From Carnobacterium viridans (GTDB taxonomy: Bacteria; Bacillota; Bacilli; Lactobacillales; Carnobacteriaceae), in assembly GCF_900102725.1 (NCBI RefSeq), contig NZ_FNJW01000008.1, forward strand, positions 806,001-870,000: 64,000 bases of DNA, given 5' to 3'. Within the stretch, counting starts at the first letter, position 1; each line of letters begins with the position of its first letter. Below are positions 10,792-18,074 of this stretch, in pieces. The translations under genes and the position numbers were made by a program. The notes beneath the pieces were generated by a model. The model saw only the letters and a list, made by a program, of their open reading frames with translations, made no database searches and was not told the origin of the DNA.

Positions 10792-10899
10792 ATACCAAAA
10801 CAACAAACCAACTTTTTCATATTTTCTTTTTTACTCCTCCAAAGTAAAAAGAATCCTTACCCTTTCCACTTTAGCGTTCCCCGCTAGAGTGGTTTTTTT
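10792..10899 (+). ncRNA. Candidate small RNA with a CU-rich anti-Shine-Dalgarno segment
   Basis: The 384-base gap between two leftward genes holds a rightward transcription unit with no convincing reading frame. A -10 TATACT lies at 10780-10785 (the -35 is poor) and an intrinsic terminator at 10866-10899. The expected transcript of about 108 nt contains TTTACTCCTCC near 10850, complementary to Shine-Dalgarno sequences, and a terminator loop with TTCCC. This is the layout of trans-acting sRNAs of Firmicutes, but no known family is recognised. The minus strand of the same segment could encode a 13-residue peptide after GGAGGAG, an alternative I consider less likely. Confidence 0.4.
10866..10899 (+). 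terminator. Terminator of the candidate sRNA
   Basis: CCACTTTAGCG (10866-10876) pairs with CGCTAGAGTGG (10882-10892) around a TTCCC loop and is followed by seven Ts. No annotated rightward gene precedes it, which is the main reason for proposing an RNA gene here. Confidence 0.75.
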
Positions 10900-10906
10900 G
10901 TATCAT

Positions 10907-10937
10907 AAAAAGCTGGGACTAAATCGTCCCAGCTTTC
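10907..10937 (-). terminator. Terminator after the MBL hydrolase gene
   Basis: AAAGCTGGGAC (10909-10919) pairs perfectly with 10926-10936, followed by a T-run on the minus strand, six bases beyond the stop codon at 10943. Confidence 0.8.
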
Positions 10938-10942
10938 AAAAA

Positions 10943-11566
10943 TTAGCCTTCTTTAAAAAAAGGATTCGTTCTTTTTTCATAACCGATTGTTGTTTCATCA
11001 CCGTGTCCTGGGTAGACACGCAAGTCATCTGATAAACAAAACAATTGCTCTTTAATACCTTTTAACAAGGCTTCAGAATCGCTGCCAGTCAAATCCGTTC
11101 GACCAATACTTCCCTTGAATAAGGCATCACCAGAGATCACAAAGTCAGCGAAAATAAAACTGACCCCACCCGGTGAATGGCCTGGTGTTGGGGCAACTTT
11201 AAATTGAAACCCTTCAATATCATATGTTTTCAGTAGTTCAAATTCAAATTCAGCCAGTTCTGCTGTAATAGGATGTCCTGAGTGAATCGAAAGGTTTAAT
11301 ATCGGATTGCCAAGCCATGCTTGTTCCAATTCACTAACATAAACGGGAATAGAATAACTTTTTCTGACTTCTTCTAAAGCACCGATATGATCATAATGCG
11401 TATGTGTCAATAAAATAGCGATAGGTACTACTTTTAGTTCATCTAAAACCTTTTTTATCTTTACAAATTCATCCCCAGGATCAACGATCAACGCTTTTCC
11501 TTCTTGATAGATAACATAACAATTTTCTCCGATCATTCCAGTAACAATTTTTTTAATCTGTGTCAT
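10943..11566 (-). CDS. MBL-fold metallohydrolase, glyoxalase II-like (YqgX type)
   Basis: Binuclear-metal hydrolase. The HxHxDH motif is HTHYDH at residues 55-60; the other metal ligands are H130 in TPGHSPGG, D147 in SGDALF and H188 in YPGHGDET. Length 207 residues fits the short hydroxyacylglutathione-hydrolase-like group present in Firmicutes. The physiological thioester substrate is not known. GGAG nine bases upstream supports the ATG at 11566. It is flanked by its own terminator and lies downstream of the ABC exporter genes on the same strand. Confidence 0.87.
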   Translation of the reverse strand: MTQIKKIVTGMIGENCYVIYQEGKALIVDPGDEFVKIKKVLDELKVVPIAILLTHTHYDHIGALEEVRKSYSIPVYVSELEQAWLGNPILNLSIHSGHPITAELAEFEFELLKTYDIEGFQFKVAPTPGHSPGGVSFIFADFVISGDALFKGSIGRTDLTGSDSEALLKGIKEQLFCLSDDLRVYPGHGDETTIGYEKRTNPFFKEG

Positions 11567-11678
11567 TTGTTTAAACTCCTTTTCTTCCTAACGTATAGGG
11601 CTAGTTTAGCAGAATTTATAAAAAAGGAACACAACGACGGTTTCAACTCATTTATATTGAGCTCACCAAAAGAGTCGA

Positions 11679-13538
11679 TTAACTAACTATTTGTTGAACA
11701 AATTGACTGTTGTATAAGTCAGCATAAAATCCATTTTTGGCCATCAATTCATCGTGAGTACCTGTTTCAATAACATCTCCATGGTTCATTACAATAATAT
11801 TATCGGCATCACGAATAGTAGAAAGTCGATGAGCCACTACAAAACTGGTTCTATTTTTCAGTAGTTTTCTCATCGCTTTTTGAATCAATACTTCTGTTCT
11901 TGTATCAACACTAGAAGTGGCTTCATCTAAAATTAGAATTTCTGGATCCACTAAAAAAGCACGCGCAATAGTAATCAATTGCCTTTGACCTGACGAGATA
12001 TTACTAGCTTCTTCATTCAATAAAGTTTCGTATCCATGAGGGAGTTTTCGTACAAAATCATCTACATGAGCCGCTTTTGCAGCATTATAAACCCGTTCGT
12101 CATCTTGGCCATATAATGCATTCCCATAACGAATATTGTCGATAATAGTACCATTAAACAACCAAGTGTCTTGCAGAACCATAGCAAAACGCGACCGTAC
12201 TTCTTCTCTGGAGAAATCTCTAATGTCCACACCGTCAAGCTTAATACTTCCGCCGCTTATATCATAAAAACGCTCTAACAAATTGATTAAGGTCGATTTT
12301 CCAGCACCAGTCGGTCCTACAATAGCAACCATTTGCCCTGCTTCAACGTTTAAATTAAAATCTTTCATCAATAATGGTTCATCTTTTCCGCCATAGCCAA
12401 ATTGAACATGCTCGAATTGTACCTTGTAAAGGGAGTTCTCTACAGGTGGAATAAAAGAAGATTCATTGGTCATCTCTTCTTCATCTAGCACTTCAAAAAC
12501 ACGCTCCGCTGAAGCCACGGTTGCTTGAATCATATTGATAAGATTCGCCATTTCACGAATAGGTTGGTTGAATTGATTTGAATATTGCAACATGGCTTGT
12601 ACATTTCCTAAGGTTACTGCTCCATTTGCAACAAAGATTCCACCAACTACAGCAACAGCCAGATACCCTAAGTTACGAATAAAGGCCATTAGTGGCATGA
12701 TTAATCCCGATAAAAACTGTGCTTTTCGCGAAGCTTGGTAGAGTTGGTCATTTTTTTCTTCAAATTTTATCATTTCAGTTTCTTCTTGATTGTAAGTTTT
12801 TACTACAACATGCCCTGCATACGTTTCTTCAACTTGATTATTCAATATTCCTAAACTTCTTTGCTGCACTGCAAATAATTTTTGCGACCTTGGAGCGATC
12901 AAGCTGATGGTCACAACGCTTATTGGAACAGTAATCAAGGTAACCAGTGTTAAGGTTCCGCTGATAGTAAACATCATGTACACTACTGCAAAAAAAGTGA
13001 CTAGACTGTTGACAAACTGAGTCAGTGTTTGCTGTAAAGTATTGGCAATTTGGTCCATATCGTTTACTGCACGAGACATAATGTCACCATTTGAATGGGT
13101 ATCATAATAATTCATCGGAACCCGGTTCATTTTATCTTTTAAATCTTTTCGTAAATCGTACACGGTCCTTTGGGCTACACGAGTCATTGTAAATTGTTGG
13201 AAGTAAGTGAAGATTGCAGAAAACAGATAAAGTATTGCCACAGTTACCAAGATGCTAGCAATTGAATTAAAATCGATTGGCAAAACCTCAACTAGCTGTC
13301 CCCCTTCTCGTGGCTGCATTCCGTCCATCACACCTTTAAATATTTCGGTTGTGGCTTTTCCTAAAATTTTTGGTGTCTGAGCCTGCAATACAATCGCTAT
13401 AATCGCTAAAATGAATACACCGATTAGCGCAACTAACCGTTTGGACATATAGCCAAGCAGTCTTTTTATTGTCTTCCAAAAATTTTTTGGTTTATTTTCA
13501 CGAAGAGATTTAGTTTGAGCGGGACTGTTTCGACTCAT
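11679..13538 (-). CDS. Heterodimeric ABC exporter, catalytically competent half
   Basis: Type IV ABC exporter half (TMD-NBD), 619 residues, with six membrane segments then Walker A GPTGAGKST, Q-loop, Walker B ILILDEATSSVD with the catalytic glutamate, and H-loop VAHRLST. Its own signature is degenerate (ISSGQRQ in place of LSGGQ). Its partner at 13538-15259 has the opposite pattern. That is the architecture of TM287/288- and LmrCD-type multidrug exporters: one composite ATP site is active and the other degenerate. Substrate probably amphiphilic drugs or lipids, by family. Start overlaps the partner's stop by one base (TAATG). Confidence 0.9.
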   Translation of the reverse strand: MSRNSPAQTKSLRENKPKNFWKTIKRLLGYMSKRLVALIGVFILAIIAIVLQAQTPKILGKATTEIFKGVMDGMQPREGGQLVEVLPIDFNSIASILVTVAILYLFSAIFTYFQQFTMTRVAQRTVYDLRKDLKDKMNRVPMNYYDTHSNGDIMSRAVNDMDQIANTLQQTLTQFVNSLVTFFAVVYMMFTISGTLTLVTLITVPISVVTISLIAPRSQKLFAVQQRSLGILNNQVEETYAGHVVVKTYNQEETEMIKFEEKNDQLYQASRKAQFLSGLIMPLMAFIRNLGYLAVAVVGGIFVANGAVTLGNVQAMLQYSNQFNQPIREMANLINMIQATVASAERVFEVLDEEEMTNESSFIPPVENSLYKVQFEHVQFGYGGKDEPLLMKDFNLNVEAGQMVAIVGPTGAGKSTLINLLERFYDISGGSIKLDGVDIRDFSREEVRSRFAMVLQDTWLFNGTIIDNIRYGNALYGQDDERVYNAAKAAHVDDFVRKLPHGYETLLNEEASNISSGQRQLITIARAFLVDPEILILDEATSSVDTRTEVLIQKAMRKLLKNRTSFVVAHRLSTIRDADNIIVMNHGDVIETGTHDELMAKNGFYADLYNSQFVQQIVS

Positions 13539-15259
13539 TACATCTCCTCCTCTTTCATCTGAGATCTCATGATTTCTTGGTAGGTCTCATTGGTGTTCTT
13601 TAACTCTTCATGTGTTCCTTTACCAACCATCTTTCCTTCTTCTAAAACAATGATGGTATCCGCTTGAATAACTGAGCTGATTCTTTGGGCAATAATCAAA
13701 ACTACTGAACTTCTAATTTCTGGGATCAAAGCTTTTCTCAACTTTACTTCCGTTTTAAAATCTAGTGCTGAAAAAGAATCGTCAAATATCATGATATCTG
13801 CCTTAGAAACGATTGCTCTAGCTATGTTTAATCGTTGTCTTTGCCCACCTGAGAAGTTCCCACCACCTTGTTCTACTAATGAATCTAAACCATTTGTCAA
13901 TTCAGAAATAAAATCAGCTGCTTGTGCGATTTCTAATGCACACCACATTTCTTCATCTGTTGCATCTGGTTTTCCGTATTGTAAATTTTCGCGAATCGTT
14001 CCTGTGAACAGTAAAGCTTTTTGCGGAGCATATCCTGTAAAACTGCGCAATTTTGACTGCTTCATTTTACGTATATCAACCCCATTAATAGTGATTCTTC
14101 CCGATTCAACATCATAAAAGCGTGTGAGTAAGTTTGCGATAGTTGTTTTTCCAGAACCTGTTCCTCCAACAATTGCGACTACCTCACCTTTTCTACCTTC
14201 AAAACTAATTCCTTCTAAAGCGAGTTTTTCTGCTCCCAAATAACGGTAATTTACTCCTTCGAAGGATAGCGAACCGACGTCTTTCTTTTGAATAGCAACT
14301 GGATGTTTAGGATCTTTAATGGTACTTTTCATAGCTAAAACGTCATTGATACGCGCTGCAGAAACTTGTCCCCTTGGAATAAATACAAAAACCATTGATA
14401 GCATCATAACGCTTATCAAAATTTGCATGGCATAAGTCAGAAAAGTCACTAAATTTCCAACTTCCATATCTCCTACACTGACGTACTCTCCGCCAAACCA
14501 AATGATGGCTATATTCGTTGCACTAACAATTAAAATCATGACCGGCATCATAAAGCTTATAATGGTTTGGGCCTTAATAGATGTCTCAGCAAAATCCTTA
14601 TTTGCTTCGTCAAAACGGTTCATTTCTGAATCATTTCGATTAAACGCACGAATCACACGAATCCCTGTAAGTCCTTCACGAAATATTAGATTTAATCGAT
14701 CTGTTTTCTTTTGCAATGATCTAAAATAAGGCACTGCAAAGTATAAAATCACTGCTATAAAAATTGCTAATATTGGAATGACATACATAAAGACTTGAGC
14801 CAATTTTGGTTCACGACTATAAGCCAATATCCCTGCTCCGAAAAGCATAATAGGAGCCATGATCATCATCCTCAGCATGATCATTGTAACTAATTGAATT
14901 TGTTCTACATCATTTGTTGTTCTAGTAATAAGAGAAGACGTTCCTATTTTATCTATTTCATCATTAGAAAAATAAGAAACTTTTCGGTAAATTTCCTTGC
15001 GTAAATTTCTTCCTAATTGTTGGGATTGTTGTGCAGCCAAATAAACATTGGCAATTGCAGCGAGTATGCTAACAAATGAAAACCCTAACATTTTAACACC
15101 TACAGAAATAATATAATTTACATCTCCCGTTGCTACTCCATTATCAATAATCTCCGCTGTTAAGGTGGGAAGATATAAATCTCCGACAACTTGAATGACC
15201 ATAAATACAACAGCCCAAAAAACAGCCCAATAATTCAATTTTTTTAATAAATTAAACAT
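13538..15259 (-). CDS. Heterodimeric ABC exporter, half with degenerate Walker B
   Basis: TMD-NBD half exporter of 573 residues. Walker A GGTGSGKTT and signature FSGGQRQR are canonical, but the Walker B glutamate is replaced by Asp (IMIFDDSFSALD) and the switch histidine region reads IAQRISS. The degenerate catalytic residue here combined with the intact glutamate in the next gene shows that the two act as an obligate heterodimer. First gene of the pair; a short GGAGG-type site precedes the ATG at 15259. Confidence 0.9.
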   Translation of the reverse strand: MFNLLKKLNYWAVFWAVVFMVIQVVGDLYLPTLTAEIIDNGVATGDVNYIISVGVKMLGFSFVSILAAIANVYLAAQQSQQLGRNLRKEIYRKVSYFSNDEIDKIGTSSLITRTTNDVEQIQLVTMIMLRMMIMAPIMLFGAGILAYSREPKLAQVFMYVIPILAIFIAVILYFAVPYFRSLQKKTDRLNLIFREGLTGIRVIRAFNRNDSEMNRFDEANKDFAETSIKAQTIISFMMPVMILIVSATNIAIIWFGGEYVSVGDMEVGNLVTFLTYAMQILISVMMLSMVFVFIPRGQVSAARINDVLAMKSTIKDPKHPVAIQKKDVGSLSFEGVNYRYLGAEKLALEGISFEGRKGEVVAIVGGTGSGKTTIANLLTRFYDVESGRITINGVDIRKMKQSKLRSFTGYAPQKALLFTGTIRENLQYGKPDATDEEMWCALEIAQAADFISELTNGLDSLVEQGGGNFSGGQRQRLNIARAIVSKADIMIFDDSFSALDFKTEVKLRKALIPEIRSSVVLIIAQRISSVIQADTIIVLEEGKMVGKGTHEELKNTNETYQEIMRSQMKEEEM

Positions 15260-15449
15260 CTTTTCCTCCTTGAGCTACGTTTTGGTTTAATAGTTATTCC
15301 ATCCTTATTTTATCGTCTAATGAATGTAGCAAGTTTAAGTCCTATTCTTTAGTTCTATCTGATTAAAGACAAATCAAAATTATGTTCCTTATTATAAGTA
15401 ACAATTTATTCTTTTTCAACTAACTATCCTTTCCTCCTAAATATTGGCC

Positions 15450-15484
15450 TTGTTGTTTAAGGTGTATTTTAGTAAACTACTAAA
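15450..15484 (+). promoter_or_regulatory. Azoreductase promoter with overlapping palindromic operator
   Basis: -35 TTGTTG (15450-15455), 17-base spacer, -10 TAAACT (15473-15478). Overlapping the -10 is a perfect inverted repeat TTTAGTA-AAC-TACTAAA (15468-15484). A repressor bound there would block RNA polymerase. The TACT/AGTA half-sites recall HxlR/MarR-type quinone sensors such as YodB, but the spacing differs, so the regulator is not identified. Confidence 0.5.
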
Positions 15485-15538
15485 GAGACAAGTAAGAGAG
15501 GGCTCTCAAATCAAAAAAATGAAAGAAGGATTCCATTT

Positions 15539-16162
15539 ATGACACATTTATTAGTTGTTCGTGCACACCCACTAGATAGCGAGCATTCTCGTTCGATGCA
15601 AGTGACTGATGCCTTCGTAAAATCATATACTGAAAGTCATCCTGAAGATACGATTGAAGACATTAATTTATATGATTTAGCTGTTCCAGATATCGACCGT
15701 AATCTACTACAAGCTTGGTCAGAGTTAGGTACTGGTATTGCTTTTGATGAATTATCAGAAGCCAAGCAGCAAAAAATCACTTTATTTAATGGATACACAA
15801 ACGGCTTTTTACATGCTGATAAAGTTGTTATCGCAAACCCTTTATGGAACTTAAATGTTCCCGCTCGTTTAAAAGCATGGGTCGATACGATTACTGTTGC
15901 TGGAAAGACATTTAAATACAATGAAAAAGGCGAAGCTGTTGGGCTTGCTGGTGATAAAAAAGTCTTACATATTCAAGCAAATGGTGGCGTTTATGACGGA
16001 AAAGATCCTGCCAATCAATATTTAAAAACGATTTTAACCTATATAGGTGTTAGTGATTTTCAAGAATTATTTGTTGAAGGTATGGACTATGCGCCTGACA
16101 AAGCAGCTGATATTATAGCTGAAGGAATTGAAAAGGCAACAGCCTTAGGAAAAACATTCTAG
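15539..16162 (+). CDS. azoR: FMN-dependent NADH:quinone/azo oxidoreductase
   Basis: Flavodoxin-like fold enzyme that performs two-electron reduction of quinones and azo compounds. In 207 residues it has the N-terminal phosphate-binding segment VVRAHPLDSEHSRS, the NPLWNLNVPARLKAWVD block that contacts FMN, and the HIQANGGVY loop, all typical of AzoR/AcpD. ATG at 15539 follows AAGGA. Monocistronic, with its own operator-bearing promoter and a terminator. Together with the VOC and flavin-reductase genes at 21694-24253 it suggests an electrophile-stress function, an inference from family roles. Confidence 0.92.
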   Translation: MTHLLVVRAHPLDSEHSRSMQVTDAFVKSYTESHPEDTIEDINLYDLAVPDIDRNLLQAWSELGTGIAFDELSEAKQQKITLFNGYTNGFLHADKVVIANPLWNLNVPARLKAWVDTITVAGKTFKYNEKGEAVGLAGDKKVLHIQANGGVYDGKDPANQYLKTILTYIGVSDFQELFVEGMDYAPDKAADIIAEGIEKATALGKTF

Positions 16163-16180
16163 CTAGTTGATTCATCTTTA

Positions 16181-16235
16181 AAAAACAGACTGAAAAAATT
16201 AGCTGTAGCAGCTTTTTTTTCCAGTCTGTTTTTCT
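16181..16235 (+). terminator. Terminator after azoR
   Basis: AAACAGACTG (16183-16192) pairs with CAGTCTGTTT (16222-16231) across an internal AGCTG/CAGCT hairpin and is followed by Ts. Confidence 0.75.
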
Positions 16236-16259
16236 TTATACTTATATTTTTTATTAACA

Positions 16260-17468
16260 CTAGTCTTTTTTTGATTTTCTCTTTACTGCTACAACTGGTG
16301 GTGGCGCTGGATTTTCATCATTGTCGTATAAACCAGTGTAGTCTTTATACCATCTAAAGAAATGAACAACGATAACCTTTAATACGGCATATCCTGGAAT
16401 ACCTAGAATTACACCAGGAACACCAAAAATTTTCCCAGCTGATAGCAAGACGATGATGATCGTAAGAGGATGAACCTCTAAGTTATTTCCTAGAATTTGC
16501 GGTTGGATCACTCTTCCTTCGATCGTTTGTTCAATAGCAAATACAATCAATACCTTGATCAACATACTTGGTGAGTCTACCAGAGCAATCACAATAGCTG
16601 GAACAGTTGCTAAAAATGAGCCTAGATAAGGAATCAGATTTAGGAATCCAGCTAGTACACCTAGAGTTACAGCATATTCCAATCCAATAATAGCAAATCC
16701 TATCCAAAACATTAAGCCGACAAAAAAAGCTACCATTAATTGACCACGTATATATTGACTAATTTGCATATTGATTTCGGATAACAATTGGTACGTACTA
16801 ACTCTCATTTTTGAAGGAATGATTTTCATTATGTGATAAGGAAGATTTTTTCCATCTTTCAGCAGGTAAAACAAGATAAACGGCATCGTGATAATCGCAA
16901 TGACAACATTTGTCAATGCTCCTACCACGCTTCCGATACTAGCGAAAGTTGAACCTACGAATCCATCCGCTTGTTCAGAAAAATTGGACATTATGTTTGT
17001 ATTGAAATCAGATAATCTTGTTTGAAATTCAGATAGCACATCACTTCTTAACCAACTATCAATTTGAGAAACAATATTGTCCCAATAAATTGGCCAGTTT
17101 TTAATGATACTAATGGTCTGTTCCTGAATGATTGGAATCAACGTTGTAATTCCCCAAACAATTAAAGCTCCTATAACAATAAATATCCAAGTTATACCTA
17201 ACAAACGGGGAATTTTTTTCCGCTCCATCCAATCGACCAAAGGATTAACTAAGTAATACAACACTCCTGCTAAAATAACCGGTAATCCAATAATACTTAA
17301 AAAATCTCTAATTGGTGAAAAAACATACTCAACTTTTGGAAACACTAATAGGTTTAAAAAAACCAAAAGAGTAATCAATAAAATTGAAACGACTTTATTA
17401 TTCAAAAACCATCTCCAAAACCACGTTGCTTTCTCACTGGTTTTGTTTTTTATTTTTTCTTCGCCCAT
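16260..17468 (-). CDS. AI-2E family transporter (PF01594-type permease)
   Basis: Polytopic membrane protein of 402 residues with about eight predicted helices: two near the N-terminus, a long extracytoplasmic segment, then a C-terminal cluster including LNLIPYLGSFLATVPAIV and GVPGVILGIPGYAVLKV, which mark the family. Members export or permeate diverse solutes, including AI-2 or sodium/protons; the substrate here is unknown. The tail is basic and charged. ATG at 17468 has AGAGGTG upstream. Lies 39 bases downstream of the PTS IIA-like gene, likely one operon. Confidence 0.88.
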   Translation of the reverse strand: MGEEKIKNKTSEKATWFWRWFLNNKVVSILLITLLVFLNLLVFPKVEYVFSPIRDFLSIIGLPVILAGVLYYLVNPLVDWMERKKIPRLLGITWIFIVIGALIVWGITTLIPIIQEQTISIIKNWPIYWDNIVSQIDSWLRSDVLSEFQTRLSDFNTNIMSNFSEQADGFVGSTFASIGSVVGALTNVVIAIITMPFILFYLLKDGKNLPYHIMKIIPSKMRVSTYQLLSEINMQISQYIRGQLMVAFFVGLMFWIGFAIIGLEYAVTLGVLAGFLNLIPYLGSFLATVPAIVIALVDSPSMLIKVLIVFAIEQTIEGRVIQPQILGNNLEVHPLTIIIVLLSAGKIFGVPGVILGIPGYAVLKVIVVHFFRWYKDYTGLYDNDENPAPPPVVAVKRKSKKD

Positions 17469-17507
17469 GTCTTCACCTCTCTCATCTGTCCCAATACACT
17501 TATAATT

Positions 17508-17867
17508 CTAATTGTTGTAACTTATTTTAGTTCCCACAGATACTTCAGGCAACTCATGTGGCGCTAAATAAATACCGCTTTCGATTCGATCATCCTTTGG
17601 AACTTCTGAAAACGAAAGGGTAACGTGTCCAATAGTATTCAAATTTTCATTTGCTAAACTTCCGACTGTTTCAATAGTATATACCTTTTCATCAAAAGAA
17701 ATTGTATCCCCTGTTTGTAATTTTACTGTTTCTTTATCTTCTTCAAAAGATTGAATAATGGCTACGGTACGAATTTCCTCTGTAGCTTGCTCTCCAAATA
17801 AAATTATCATTGGATCTTTTTTGCTAATAGCATTTTCTCCGATTGCAGTTATTGTTCCAATTAACAT
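17508..17867 (-). CDS. Stand-alone PTS glucitol/sorbitol-type IIA protein
   Basis: About 119 residues matching the GutA/SrlB fold: an N-terminal GTITAIGENA strand and the conserved TVGSLANENLNTIGHVTLSF block, where the histidine in GHVTL is the likely phospho-acceptor. No IIB or IIC sorbitol subunits or sorbitol dehydrogenase lie nearby, so it is an orphan and may have a regulatory or scavenging role. The frame is open to a GTG at 17885, but an AAAGGA site fits the ATG at 17867 (spacing nine). It is the first gene of a pair with the AI-2E permease. Confidence 0.82.
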   Translation of the reverse strand: MLIGTITAIGENAISKKDPMIILFGEQATEEIRTVAIIQSFEEDKETVKLQTGDTISFDEKVYTIETVGSLANENLNTIGHVTLSFSEVPKDDRIESGIYLAPHELPEVSVGTKISYNN

Positions 17868-18074
17868 ATTATCCATTCCTTTCACATTTTCATATTCTTC
17901 TATTCTTATTTATTTTACCATATTCACTCTTCTAAGGGTTACTAAATGGTAACCTTCCTAATAAACAATAGTAAATCATTCTTTTAAAAATGCTTATAGT
18001 GATTGCTACATGTTAATGAGACTGGTATGATAAATTAAACTAGACTAGACTACCCAATAATGGAGGTGGATTTT

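Noticed and set aside
10800-10860. Minus-strand 13-codon frame after GGAGGAG
   Set aside because: Very short, no leftward promoter or downstream coupling; the rightward promoter-terminator pair explains the bases better.
15478-15494. YodB operator at azoR
   Set aside because: TACT and AGTA are nine bases apart here instead of seven; only the perfect palindrome at 15468-15484 is reported.
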